NCBI GenBank assembly: GCA_963757265.1
Contig: CAVWRA010000006.1
Span: forward strand, 496,001-560,000
Source of the DNA: CAIVVT01 sp963757265
Lineage (GTDB): Bacteria > Acidobacteriota > Terriglobia > Bryobacterales > Bryobacteraceae
DNA: 64,000 nucleotides
Direction of reading: 5' to 3'
Numbering within the stretch: the first letter of the stretch is position 1; each line of letters starts with the position of its first letter. The notes beneath the pieces were generated by a model, which saw only the letters and a list, made by a program, of their open reading frames with translations, made no database searches and was not told the origin of the DNA. A program made the position numbers and the translations under genes. This document shows, piece by piece, positions 55,599 to 64,000 of this stretch.

Positions 55599-56564
55599 AT
55601 GCCGCGAATGAACATCTTGGGAATGAGGGTCTTGCCCGCCGCCATCCTGCTCTCCACTGTGGCATCGTTGAATGGCGCCGACTTGCGCCTGGGCATCGTG
55701 GGCACGGATACGTCCCACGCCGTGGCCTTCACGGCCCTTCTGAATGACGCCTCGAACCCGGAACACCTCGCCGGTGCGCGCGTGATCGCGGCCTACAAAG
55801 GTGGCAGCCCCGACCTTCCGGAAAGCGCTACCCGCGTGGACAAATTCGCCGCCGAAATGCAGTCGAAGTACGGCGTCGAGTTCGTTCCCGACATCGCGAC
55901 GCTGCTCACCAAGGTCGATGCCGTGCTGCTCGAAAGCGTCGACGGCCGGCCGCACCTGGCGCAATTCCGGGAGATCGTGAAGGGCCGCAAGCCGGTGTTC
56001 ATAGACAAGCCGCTGGCCTCTACGCTGAGCGATGCCCGCGAGATCGCGCGCCTGGCGCGGGCCTCCGGCGTGCCGTGGTTCACTTCGTCCGCGCTGCGCT
56101 TCAGCGATGGCCTCGCGGCGCTCAAGCTGGAAGGGCTGAACGGCGTCTTCGTGTGGGCCCCCGGGCCCCTGGAACCGCACCACGAACTGGACCTGAGCTG
56201 GTACGGCATCCACGGCGTCGAGATGCTGTACACACTGATGGGCACGGGCTGCGAACAGGTATGGCGCGTCTCGACGCCCGGCGCCGACGTCATCACCGGC
56301 CGCTGGAAGGACGGTCGGGTGGGCGTTCTGCGCCTGATCCGCCCCTATTCCGCTTACGGCGCAACGGCGTTTTCGCCCAAAGTGATCCGAACCAGCGAGA
56401 AGGATCTGTACACCGGCTACCGCGAACTCGTGGTACAGATCATCAAGTTCTTTGAGACCGGCCAGCCTCCCGTCAACGAACGCGAAACCATGGAGATGTT
56501 CGAATTCATGGACGCCGCGCTGCGCAGCGCCAAAGCCGGCGGAGCGCCCGCGCCCATCCGTTGA
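55599..56564 (+). CDS. secreted Gfo/Idh/MocA-family oxidoreductase
   Basis: A 321-residue exported oxidoreductase. The ATG at 55599 is chosen because GGAGGA at 55584-55589 is 9 bases upstream; other in-frame ATGs lie at 55575, 55608 and 55623. A signal peptide (MRVLPAAILLSTVASLNGA) is followed by the Rossmann fold LRLGIVGTDTSHAVAF and the family motif IDKPLASTLSDA with its Lys. The fingerprint GTDTSH replaces the usual GxGxxG, as seen in a subgroup of secreted members. Substrate unknown, probably a sugar or cyclitol. It is divergent from recG. Confidence 0.85.
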   Translation: MPRMNILGMRVLPAAILLSTVASLNGADLRLGIVGTDTSHAVAFTALLNDASNPEHLAGARVIAAYKGGSPDLPESATRVDKFAAEMQSKYGVEFVPDIATLLTKVDAVLLESVDGRPHLAQFREIVKGRKPVFIDKPLASTLSDAREIARLARASGVPWFTSSALRFSDGLAALKLEGLNGVFVWAPGPLEPHHELDLSWYGIHGVEMLYTLMGTGCEQVWRVSTPGADVITGRWKDGRVGVLRLIRPYSAYGATAFSPKVIRTSEKDLYTGYRELVVQIIKFFETGQPPVNERETMEMFEFMDAALRSAKAGGAPAPIR

Positions 56565-56639
56565 CACCCGCCCACGGGATGCTCCGAACCCTAGTGTTTG
56601 TGCGGCTTTGCGTAATCCGTGCGCTAGAATAAGGGATTC

Positions 56640-57410
56640 ATGTCTCAGCTTCTCAAGGATCAGACCACCCTCGTCCTCGGCCTGGCCAACCGCTGGAGCA
56701 TCGCCTACTCGATCGCCAAGGCCTTCCGCCGCGAGGGCGCCGATCTGATCCTCACCTACCAGGGCGATCGGCAGAAGGACACGGTCGAGGAATTGGCCGA
56801 AGAGCTCGGTGTCACGCGCCTGCTCCCCTGCGACGTCACCCAGGAGGCCGATGTCCGCCATCTTTCGGAGATCCTGCTGGCCGAAGGCGACAAGCTCGAC
56901 GCCGTGGTTCATTCCATCGCCTTCGCCAACCGCGAGGACCTGGCCCGCCCCTTCAGCGAGACCTCGCGCGACGGCTTTCTACTGGCCCATGAGATCAGTT
57001 GCTACTCGCTGGTCGCCGTCACCCGCGCCGTCGCGCCCGTGATGAATGACGGCGGCTCCATCATGACCCTCTCCTACCTCGGCTCGCAGCGCGTCATTAC
57101 CAACTACAACGTGATGGGCGTCGCCAAGGCCGCCCTGGAGGCCAGCGTGCGCTACCTGGCCGCCGATCTCGGCCCGCGCAACATCCGCGTCAACGCGATC
57201 TCCGCCGGGCCGATCAAGACCGCCTCCTCGCGCGGCATCCCCGGTCTTTCCCTCATCCTGGACCACGTCGCCGCCAAGGCGCCCCTGCGCCGCAACACCG
57301 ACCCGGCGGAAGTCGCCGACGCGGCCGTCTTCCTCGCCAGCCCGCTCGGCCGCGGCGTCACCGGCAACGTCCTGTACGTCGATTCCGGCTACCAGATCAT
57401 GGGCTATTGA
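56640..57410 (+). CDS. fabI: enoyl-[acyl-carrier-protein] reductase (NADH), FabI type
   Basis: A 256-residue short-chain dehydrogenase fold that performs the last reduction in each round of fatty acid elongation. The catalytic pair Tyr156 and Lys163 appears as NYNVMGVAK, the Y-x6-K spacing that separates FabI from ordinary SDRs. Other marks are LGLANRWSIAYSIAKA at the NAD site, DAVVHSIAFA and ISAGPIKT. Length and C-terminus (LYVDSGYQIMGY) are standard. AAGGGA lies just upstream of the ATG. Flanking genes are not fatty acid genes. Confidence 0.96.
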   Translation: MSQLLKDQTTLVLGLANRWSIAYSIAKAFRREGADLILTYQGDRQKDTVEELAEELGVTRLLPCDVTQEADVRHLSEILLAEGDKLDAVVHSIAFANREDLARPFSETSRDGFLLAHEISCYSLVAVTRAVAPVMNDGGSIMTLSYLGSQRVITNYNVMGVAKAALEASVRYLAADLGPRNIRVNAISAGPIKTASSRGIPGLSLILDHVAAKAPLRRNTDPAEVADAAVFLASPLGRGVTGNVLYVDSGYQIMGY

Positions 57411-57547
57411 GGCCCGCCGCGCGTAAACAGAGTTTCATCAATCCCCGTGCTTAAAAAGCCGATTCCTGCCCCGGCGAGGATCCATACGGCGGGATAATAA
57501 ATGTATTCAGACCTTTATCTAGAATAATCCGCGAGGTGACCCGATCC

Positions 57548-60283
57548 ATGAAACCGCTTACAGCCGCCAAGCCGGAGACGGCCCACGATATCTTCAAACA
57601 CGGCGCCGATCCGCTCCAGCACTTCTTTTCGCCGCGCAATGTCGCCGTCATCGGCGCCACCGAGAATGTCGGCAGCGTCGGCCGGACCACGCTCTGGAAT
57701 CTGATCAGCTCGCCCTTTGGCGGGGCTGTCTTTCCGGTGAACCCTAAGCGGCCCAGCGTGCTGGGCATCAAGGCCTATCCGGCCGTGAAGGACATTCCCG
57801 CGGAGGTCGACCTGGCGGTCATCACCACGCCCGCCCGCTTGATTCCCGGCATCATCCGCGAGTGCGGCGCGGTGGGCATCAAAGCCGCGGTCGTCATCTC
57901 GGCCGGTTTCAAGGAAGCCGGCGAGGCGGGCAAACAGCTCGAGCGCGATCTGCTGGCCGAGGCCAAAAAGGCCGGCATCCGCATCATCGGCCCGAACTGC
58001 CTGGGCGTGATGATCCCGCCCACCGGCGTCAACGCCACTTTCGCCGCCGGCATGGCCCATACCGGCAGCGTCGGTTTCCTCAGCCAGAGCGGCGCGCTGT
58101 GCACGGCGGTTCTGGACTGGAGCCTGCGTGAAATGGTCGGTTTCAGCGCGTTCATCTCGATCGGCTCGATGGCCGACATCGGCTGGGGCGACCTGATCTA
58201 CTACCTCGGCAGCGATCCCAAAACGCGCAGCATTCTGATCTACATGGAGAGCGTCGGCGACGCCCACGCCTTCCTCTCGGCGGCGCGCGAAGTGGCGCTG
58301 ATGAAACCCATCATCGTCATCAAGGCCGGCCGTACCGCCGCCGGCAGCAAGGCCGCCGCTTCGCACACCGGCTCCATGACCGGCTCCGACGATGTCCTCG
58401 ACGCTGCCTTCGAGCGCTGCGGCGTGCTGCGAGTCAACAATATCTCCGACCTCTTCTATATGGCCGAGGTCCTCTCCAAACAGCCCCGTGCGAAAGGCCG
58501 CCGCCTTGCCGTTCTGACCAATGCCGGCGGTCCCGGCGTGCTGGCGGCCGACTCGCTCCTGCTCGGCGGCGGCGAACTGGCCGAGATCTCCGCCCAGACC
58601 ATCGCCGAGCTCAATACCTTCCTCCCCGGCGCCTGGAGCCACGGCAACCCGCTTGATATTCTCGGCGACGCCGAGCCCGCCCGGTACGCCAAGGCTCTCG
58701 AAACCGTCGCCAAGGATCCCAACAGCGACGGCATGTTGGTCATCCTCACGCCCCAGGCCATGACCGACGCCACGCGTACCGCCGAGTGTCTCAAGCCCTA
58801 TGCCAAGCTCGGCGAAAAGCCTGTCCTCGCGAGCTGGATGGGCGGCGCCGGCGTCGCCGCCGGAGAGCAGATTCTCAATGCTGCCGGCATCCCTACTTAT
58901 CCCTACCCCGACACCGCCGCGCGCCTGTTCAACTATATGTGGCGCTACTCCCAGAACCTGCGCGGCCTGTACGAGACCCCGCGCAACGCCGCCGGCGGCG
59001 ACGGCGCGGACCACGCCACGGCCGCCGCCCTCATCGAAAAGGTCAAATCCGAAGGGCGCGAGATTCTCACCGAGTTCGAGTCCAAGCATGTCCTCGCCGC
59101 CTACGGCATCCCGACCTTGCCCGCGGTGATCGCCGCCACTGAGGACGAGGCCGTCGCCGCCGCCGATTCCATGGGCTACCCGGTCGTTCTGAAACTCCAT
59201 TCCGAGACCATTACGCATAAGACCGACGTCGGTGGCGTGCAGCTCAATCTGAAGAACGCCGACGCCGTCCGCAACGCCTTCCGCCTGATTCACGACTCGG
59301 TCTCGGCCAAGGTCGGCGCAGGGCATTTCGGCGGCGCCAACGTCCAGCCCTTCGCCAAACTCGACGGCTATGAGGTGATCCTCGGCTCCTCCATCGACCC
59401 GCAGTTCGGCCCCGTGCTGCTGTTCGGCATGGGCGGCCAGTTGGTCGAAGTCTTCAAGGATCGCGCCCTGGCCCTGCCGCCCCTGACCACCACCCTCGCC
59501 CGCCGCATGATGGAAAAGACCCTCATTTATAAGGCGCTCCAGGGTGTGCGCGGCCGGCCGCCCGTGGACCTCGCCGGCCTCGAGCAGTTGCTGGTGCGCT
59601 TCAGCCAACTGGTCGTCGAGCAGCCCTGGATCAAGGAGATCGACATCAACCCGCTGCTGGCCTCGCCCGAGCGCCTTCTGGCGCTCGACGCGCGCGTCGT
59701 CCTGCATCCCGCCGGGACCGCGGAGAAGCAACTCTCCCGCCCCGTCATCCGCCCCTATCCGGCGCAGTACGAGCTGCCCTGGCGCCTGCGCAACGGCGAG
59801 CCGGTCGACATCCGTCCGATCCGCCCCGAGGACGAGCCGATGATGGTCCAGTTCCATCAGTCGCTCTCCGAGCGCACCGTCTATCAGCGCTACCTGCAGA
59901 TGTTGAATCTGAGCCAGCGCACCGCCCACGAGCGCCTCACGCGCATCTGCTTCATCGATTATTCCCGCCAGATCGCTCTCGTCGCCCAGCGCACCGACCC
60001 CACCACCGGCGAGCCCGAGATCATCGGCGTCGGCCGTCTCCAGGGCCTCGGCGGTGACGAGGCCGAATTCGCCATCGTGATCAGCGACGAGATGCAGAAG
60101 CAGGGCCTCGGCACCGAGTTGCTGCGTCGCCTCATCGATATCGGCAAACGCGAGGGCGTGAAGGCCATCGTCGCCGACATCCTGGCCGAAAACGGCGTCA
60201 TGCAGAAGATCGCCGAAAAGCTCGGCTTCAAGCTCCAACGCGAGCTCGGCGAAAACGTCGTCCTGGCGCGCCTCGAGCTTTGA
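57548..60283 (+). CDS. acyl-CoA synthetase (ADP-forming type) fused to GNAT acetyltransferase
   Basis: A 911-residue multidomain protein resembling protein lysine acetyltransferase Pat. The ATG at 57548 follows GAGGTGA (57531-57537) by 10 bases; a GTG at 57536 is also in frame. From the N-terminus: CoA-binding and ligase-CoA domains (about 30-470), with the His of ASHTGSMTG (His273) in the position that is phosphorylated in active ligases; an ATP-grasp domain (about 500-720, FESKHVLAAYGIPTLP); and a GNAT domain (about 740-905, GRLQGLGGDEAEFAIVI). It may acetylate metabolic enzymes such as acyl-CoA synthetases. The conserved His means ligase activity cannot be excluded. Confidence 0.88.
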   Translation: MKPLTAAKPETAHDIFKHGADPLQHFFSPRNVAVIGATENVGSVGRTTLWNLISSPFGGAVFPVNPKRPSVLGIKAYPAVKDIPAEVDLAVITTPARLIPGIIRECGAVGIKAAVVISAGFKEAGEAGKQLERDLLAEAKKAGIRIIGPNCLGVMIPPTGVNATFAAGMAHTGSVGFLSQSGALCTAVLDWSLREMVGFSAFISIGSMADIGWGDLIYYLGSDPKTRSILIYMESVGDAHAFLSAAREVALMKPIIVIKAGRTAAGSKAAASHTGSMTGSDDVLDAAFERCGVLRVNNISDLFYMAEVLSKQPRAKGRRLAVLTNAGGPGVLAADSLLLGGGELAEISAQTIAELNTFLPGAWSHGNPLDILGDAEPARYAKALETVAKDPNSDGMLVILTPQAMTDATRTAECLKPYAKLGEKPVLASWMGGAGVAAGEQILNAAGIPTYPYPDTAARLFNYMWRYSQNLRGLYETPRNAAGGDGADHATAAALIEKVKSEGREILTEFESKHVLAAYGIPTLPAVIAATEDEAVAAADSMGYPVVLKLHSETITHKTDVGGVQLNLKNADAVRNAFRLIHDSVSAKVGAGHFGGANVQPFAKLDGYEVILGSSIDPQFGPVLLFGMGGQLVEVFKDRALALPPLTTTLARRMMEKTLIYKALQGVRGRPPVDLAGLEQLLVRFSQLVVEQPWIKEIDINPLLASPERLLALDARVVLHPAGTAEKQLSRPVIRPYPAQYELPWRLRNGEPVDIRPIRPEDEPMMVQFHQSLSERTVYQRYLQMLNLSQRTAHERLTRICFIDYSRQIALVAQRTDPTTGEPEIIGVGRLQGLGGDEAEFAIVISDEMQKQGLGTELLRRLIDIGKREGVKAIVADILAENGVMQKIAEKLGFKLQRELGENVVLARLEL

Positions 60284-61109
60284 TCCCGCCCGAAACTACG
60301 CCGCCGCCTCACTCGGCCGGCCAGCCAGTCGCCGAACTGCGTCCGCTGGCACTACACAGGCTGTTGAAAAAGGCATTCTGCGAGCCGGGCCACACTCGCG
60401 TGGTCCGGCAACTCATTGCGGATGAATGACCGCGTTTCAGAGCCGCGACCGCGAGGGAGCGGGCGCCTTTTGCTCGCCCGCCATAGAGACAAGAGTCGCG
60501 GAGGCGGGTGGCGCAGACACTCTCGTCTGCTGCGTCGACATTCGTGTTGACGTCCGGGTTCGTTTCAGAGCCGCGACCGTGAGGGAGCGGGCGCACCTTG
60601 CTTGCCCGCCATAGCGACGAGAGTCGCGGAGTTGGGTGGCGCAGACACTCTTGTCTGCTGCGTTGACATTCGTGTTAACGTGCGGGTTCGTTTCAGAGTC
60701 GCGACCGTGAGGGAGCGTGCGCACCTTGCTTGCCCGCCATAGCGACGAGAGTCGCGGAGTTGGGTGGCGCAGACACTCTTGTCTGCTGCGTTGACATTCG
60801 TGTTGACGTCCGGGTTCCTTTCAGAGCCGCGACCGCGAGGGAGCGGGCGCCCCTTGCTCGCCCGCCATAGAGACAAGAGTCGCGGAGGCGGGCCACCCGC
60901 AATGGGGCCGCTCCCGGATGGGGACACCGAGGGCCGCGGCGCTTGATCGACAGCCTCCGAACGTCGCGCCGAGGGAACCCCAGCGTGCCGCCGCGGCACG
61001 CGCAGAGTGTCCCCTCCCCCCCACCCAACCCGCGCCGGCCGAGTTCACAGAAACTGTGAATCTGCTCTGGCGCTACAGCCTGGGCGCGCACTCGGCAACG
61101 CGGTCTGCG
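60284..61109. other. long intergenic region carrying a tandem repeat array
   Basis: About 830 bases without a supported gene. The first 150 bases contain an isolated CAGGCTGTTGAAAAAGG string (60357-60373) that resembles insertion-sequence ends, without a partner. The repeat array follows, and the remainder to 61109 shows no features. Confidence 0.5.
60434..60900 (+). repeat. 128-bp tandem repeat, about 3.6 copies
   Basis: Units starting with TTTCAGAG(C/T)CGCGACC at 60434, 60562, 60690 and 60818 are spaced exactly 128 bases; the fourth is truncated near 60892. Each unit holds nested inverted repeats: outer CCGCGAC/GTCGCGG, inner GCGGGCG/CGCCCGC, and a separate GCAGAC/GTCTGC hairpin. Because 128 is not a multiple of three, and no frame is shared by the copies, it is not a protein repeat. 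Copies 2 and 3 share changes that copies 1 and 4 lack. Confidence 0.85.
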
Positions 61110-62333
61110 CTACTTCGAAAGGCGCAGGCCTTCCTCGTACATTCCAGTAACGTGGTACCCCGCCTGCCATTCGCTTCCCTTGCCGCTTCGCATGGTGGGG
61201 TTCTGCGGGTCGTAGGAGTAGTACCACCCTCCGAATTCGGAGTCCATCAGATTTCGTTTGGCGAAGGCCAGCGACTTGTCGAATGCCGGCCAAAGATCCG
61301 TGCGGCCTCGCACTACCGCCCAATGCATCAGCGCCCGGAGGAACTCGCACTGTTGCCACCAGCCCTTCGGCCCGCGCACCGCCCGGTTGTCGTAATCACC
61401 TTGCGTGAAGATCCCGCCTTCCTCCGCGTCATACGCGACTTTCATGCCGTAATCGAGCAGCCGCCCTGCAATCGCGAGATACCGGTTTGGCAAGCCCTTT
61501 TCGACGGCGTGGCTCAGCAGAAAGGCCCATTCGAACTGGTGGCCCAGTTCGATGTGTCCCCCCTTCTCGGCCGCGGCCGGTTTCCACTCCGCGTCATAAA
61601 ACTCGGGCAGGCGGCCCTCTTGTTCCTGGAATAGCCTGCTGAAAATGCGGTCGGCGTGCTCCTGCGCATCGCGCAGCACTTCTGGCGAGCCCGTCGCATC
61701 GTGCAGCGCCAGCAGGGCCTCGAACAGGTGCATCATCGGATTCTGCGTGTTTTCACCCGTCGTTCTCGTGTATCCGCGGTCCATCTTTGGCCTGAAGAAA
61801 CCGGATGGTTCTCGCAGGTGCTCCTTCATTTGGGCCCACGTTTCGAGCGCCGCGGCTGCGTAGCGTTTGTCCTTTGTGATCCGCGCGGCATGCGCGAGTC
61901 CGAAAATCGTGAACGCCAGGCCATAGCTGTCCTTGCTCCGGTCGATGACCGCCCCCTCCGGGCTCACGCGCCAGAAGAACAGGCCCTGCTCTTTGTCGCG
62001 GAAATGCTCCAGCAGGAAGTCCGCGCCCCTCTTCATGGCGTCCAGGTACGCGGGATCGTGGGTCAGCTCATAACCTGCGCCCATGACGAAGATCTGGCGG
62101 CTTTGTGACACCAGTGTCCCGTTCTCACTGCCCACCGGCCGCCACTGCCGGTCGAGCGACACCGCGAAGAACCCGTTGGGGCGCAATGCAGCCGCGCGCC
62201 AGTGCGCCGCCTCGGACCTCAGCTCGGCGCGAAACCACGCTGCATCTAGGTGCTTCGCCGTCTCCGCGGGGTCGGCGGCCATAGGCCGCGCGCCAGCTAC
62301 CAGAATTGCCGCCATCAACAGCTTCTTGTTCAC
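61110..62333 (-). CDS. secreted AGE-family epimerase/isomerase
   Basis: A 407-residue (alpha/alpha)6-barrel protein of the N-acylglucosamine 2-epimerase/cellobiose 2-epimerase family. A GTG at 62333 is chosen because AGGAAGGA lies just upstream and a signal-like segment follows (NKKLLMAAILVAGARPMAA); the frame is open to 62387. Family motifs include SQSRQIFVMGAGYELT, ENTQNPMMHLFEALLALHD and ELGHQFEWAFLLSHA, which carries the catalytic His. It likely epimerises a free sugar at C2. Signal peptides are unusual in this family, and this fits extracellular sugar processing. It is divergent from the GH2-like gene. Confidence 0.85.
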   Translation of the reverse strand: MNKKLLMAAILVAGARPMAADPAETAKHLDAAWFRAELRSEAAHWRAAALRPNGFFAVSLDRQWRPVGSENGTLVSQSRQIFVMGAGYELTHDPAYLDAMKRGADFLLEHFRDKEQGLFFWRVSPEGAVIDRSKDSYGLAFTIFGLAHAARITKDKRYAAAALETWAQMKEHLREPSGFFRPKMDRGYTRTTGENTQNPMMHLFEALLALHDATGSPEVLRDAQEHADRIFSRLFQEQEGRLPEFYDAEWKPAAAEKGGHIELGHQFEWAFLLSHAVEKGLPNRYLAIAGRLLDYGMKVAYDAEEGGIFTQGDYDNRAVRGPKGWWQQCEFLRALMHWAVVRGRTDLWPAFDKSLAFAKRNLMDSEFGGWYYSYDPQNPTMRSGKGSEWQAGYHVTGMYEEGLRLSK

Positions 62334-62801
62334 AACCCGTCCTTCCTGCCCTGCCGGCATCTCCGTTGCCTCGGCCTGTCGCGCCACGCCAGCCCGAATG
62401 TTTCACTTGCGATCGCAGCGAGGCGCGATGAGAGGGCCCCAACATCAAGCCCCAACGTCAAACAATGCCACAAGGCGCGCTCGCCGTAGCCGCCCGCAGG
62501 CGTACCTGGCCGCTACGTCGAGGACGGGGGGCGCCCCCTGGGCCCAGCGCAACGCAGTAGATGCGGCCCTATCGCGCGCCGCAGCCGATGGTTGGTGACA
62601 TATCCGGGCTAGCATGCAGCCGCTATGCACTGGAATGTCTCAAAGCCCGCGCCGTGCTTACCACGTCAGCGGGTCGATTCTACATCAACCGGCGGAGATA
62701 TACTCTCTATCGGGCTGGTAACGGCCTGCGGCATCTCGTCCGACTTCCGCCTGTGCACAATCCGCGCTGGATTCTAAATGCAAAGCTGCTGGACACAACC
62801 A
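62334..62801. other. intergenic region between divergent genes
   Basis: About 470 bases. TATACT at 62699-62704 is a possible -10 box for the plus-strand gene, without a good -35. No gene or RNA is supported. Confidence 0.4.
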
Positions 62802-64000
62802 ATGAAGAACTTTCATTCAATACGCGCGCACCGCAAGGCCCGGCGCCTCACGGCCGCAAGCACCCTGATCTGGGCGCTCGCTGCCTGTCACTGCCTGGCC
62901 GGCGACATGGACAACCCGGGCCCGATCAAGGTTGAAATCAGGAAAGAGAACGGCCAGTTCCGGCTCTATCGCGGCGGCCAGCCCTACTACATCAAGGGAG
63001 CCGTCTACGGCGGCCTAAACGGCAAGTTTCCCCTGGCGGACCTCGCGGCGCGCGGTGCGAATTCGATCCGCACGGGCACTGACCGGCGCACTCTGGACGA
63101 AGCCCAAAAGCTGGGCCTGACCGCTCTGGTCAATCTGCCCATGAAGATGGAGTTCGCACACAAATTCGACTACAGCAACGAGCCGGCCGTGCGCGAGCAG
63201 TTCGAGGATGTGAAGCGCCGCGTGCTCGAATTGAAGGACCACCCCGCCGTGCTCATGTGGGCCATCGGCAACGAGCTCTCCGTGTTCTACACCAACAGGC
63301 GTGTGTGGAACGCGGTCAACGACATCGCGCGATTCATCCACGAAGTTGACCCCAACCACCCCGCGCTCACGGTGATCGGAGACGATTTCGCCAACGACAA
63401 GGACGTCAACATCCAGGACATCATCGCGCGCTGTCCGGACCTGGACTTGCTCGGCGTCAATTCCTATGGAGGCCTGGAGCAGGTGCCGGCCATGGTGCGC
63501 GCCAAGGGCTGGATCAAGCCCTACGTCATCACCGAGTGGGGCCCTTCGGGCGACTGGCAGGTGCCTCGCACCGCTTGGAACGCGTCCATCGAGGAGACCA
63601 GCACGGAGAAGGCCGAGCGCTACCTGGAGCGCTATCAGAACACGATGCTGAAGGACGTCGAGCGCTGTCTTGGCTCCTACGTGTTCATCTGGACGTGGCG
63701 CCACGAGCGGACTCAGACCTGGTACGGGATGTTTCTCGAATCCGGCGAGCGCACCGACGCCGTCAACGTGATGCAGTTCTTGTGGACCGGCCGCTGGCCT
63801 CCCAATCGCGCGCCGCGCATCGCGCAATTGACCATCGACGGCCACGCGGCTCTCGACAACGTCTATCTGAAGCCCGCCGGCGAACACACCGCGCAAGTCG
63901 AAGTGTCGGACCCCGACGGCGACCCCATCTCGTTGCGCTGGGAGGTCCTCCCCGAGGTGGCGCGTGCCGGCTACGCCGGCATGGGCGAAAAGCGGTCGAA
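62802..64000 (+). CDS. secreted GH2-like TIM-barrel glycoside hydrolase (cut by window end)
   Basis: The first 399 residues of a larger protein that continues past base 64000. A signal-like segment (ASTLIWALAACHCLAG) precedes an Ig-like strand region, then a GH2-type barrel (YIKGAVYGG start). The acid/base Glu158 is in WAIGNELSVF and the nucleophile Glu245 in ITEWGPSGDW, spaced 87 residues apart as in GH2. A beta domain with AQVEVSDPDGDPISLRWEVL begins near residue 340. It lacks the usual N-terminal sugar-binding domains in this part, so it is a short or atypical member. Probable beta-glycosidase activity. Confidence 0.85.
   Translation, partial: MKNFHSIRAHRKARRLTAASTLIWALAACHCLAGDMDNPGPIKVEIRKENGQFRLYRGGQPYYIKGAVYGGLNGKFPLADLAARGANSIRTGTDRRTLDEAQKLGLTALVNLPMKMEFAHKFDYSNEPAVREQFEDVKRRVLELKDHPAVLMWAIGNELSVFYTNRRVWNAVNDIARFIHEVDPNHPALTVIGDDFANDKDVNIQDIIARCPDLDLLGVNSYGGLEQVPAMVRAKGWIKPYVITEWGPSGDWQVPRTAWNASIEETSTEKAERYLERYQNTMLKDVERCLGSYVFIWTWRHERTQTWYGMFLESGERTDAVNVMQFLWTGRWPPNRAPRIAQLTIDGHAALDNVYLKPAGEHTAQVEVSDPDGDPISLRWEVLPEVARAGYAGMGEKRS

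Noticed and set aside
57515..60238. A 900-codon open frame antisense to the acyl-CoA synthetase/GNAT gene
   Set aside because: It mirrors the codon bias of a high-GC gene; it has no motif and no ribosome site, while the plus strand is a clear multidomain protein.
60357..60373. Insertion-sequence end (CAGGCTGTTGAAAAAGG)
   Set aside because: No partner inverted repeat, target duplication or transposase nearby.
60434..60900. CRISPR array
   Set aside because: The units are contiguous 128-base repeats with no separate variable spacers and no cas genes nearby.

Overview
The window looks like a chromosomal piece of a GC-rich soil acidobacterium of the Solibacter/Bryobacter type. This is an inference from gene content. 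The markers are a 1208-residue Oar-like TonB receptor with an N-terminal carboxypeptidase-regulatory domain, a secreted S53 kumamolisin, DUF5107-TPR, DUF4384 and caspase-TPR proteins, Tat-exported Gfo/Idh/MocA enzymes and many secreted glycosidases. There is no rRNA, CRISPR array, plasmid or phage module. One tRNA (Glu, UUC) is present.

Layout. 1-4118 (minus): an M20 peptidase cut by the window edge, an APC permease and a GH20-like hexosaminidase. 4319-15984 (plus): a run with several 4-base start/stop overlaps (GH123-type hydrolase, small Cache-like secreted protein, DUF5107-TPR protein, GH42-like enzyme) followed by a secreted esterase and a Tat-exported MocA-type oxidoreductase; it reads as a glycan or amino-sugar scavenging locus. 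16305-23812: a ROK repressor divergent from the TonB receptor, with a near-perfect 31-bp palindrome between them, then a sulfatase-like lipoprotein. 23813-24241: an ISL3-type transposase remnant beside tRNA-Glu. 24314-25335: a cytochrome c and a DUF2064 transferase.

25429-35002 is a respiratory complex I cluster in the order nuoC-D-I-J-K-L-M-N-H, without nuoA, B, E, F or G in the window. 35131-45863 holds a kumamolisin, a GH31 alpha-glucosidase, a DinB/YfiT protein, a NapH/CcoG-type ferredoxin, a DUF2461 protein, murB and a Tat-exported six-hairpin glycosidase overlapping murB. 45981-50888 (minus) holds a secreted hypothetical protein, a DUF488 protein, a caspase/EF-hand/PEGA/TPR protein paired with a DUF4384 protein, and rsmD.

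51089-53022 is the least explained part: a secreted Ig-like protein, then a promoter with two 20-bp direct repeats, a structured leader and two tandem paralogous 100-residue proteins that I do not recognise. 53452-64000 holds recG (frameshifted), a MocA-type oxidoreductase, fabI, an acyl-CoA-synthetase/GNAT fusion, a 128-bp tandem repeat array, an AGE-family epimerase and the start of a GH2-like hydrolase cut by the window end.

The best candidates for something undescribed are the direct-repeat/leader/tandem-paralog unit at 51978-53022, the 128-bp structured tandem repeat, and the caspase-DUF4384 pair with its tandem operator-like site.
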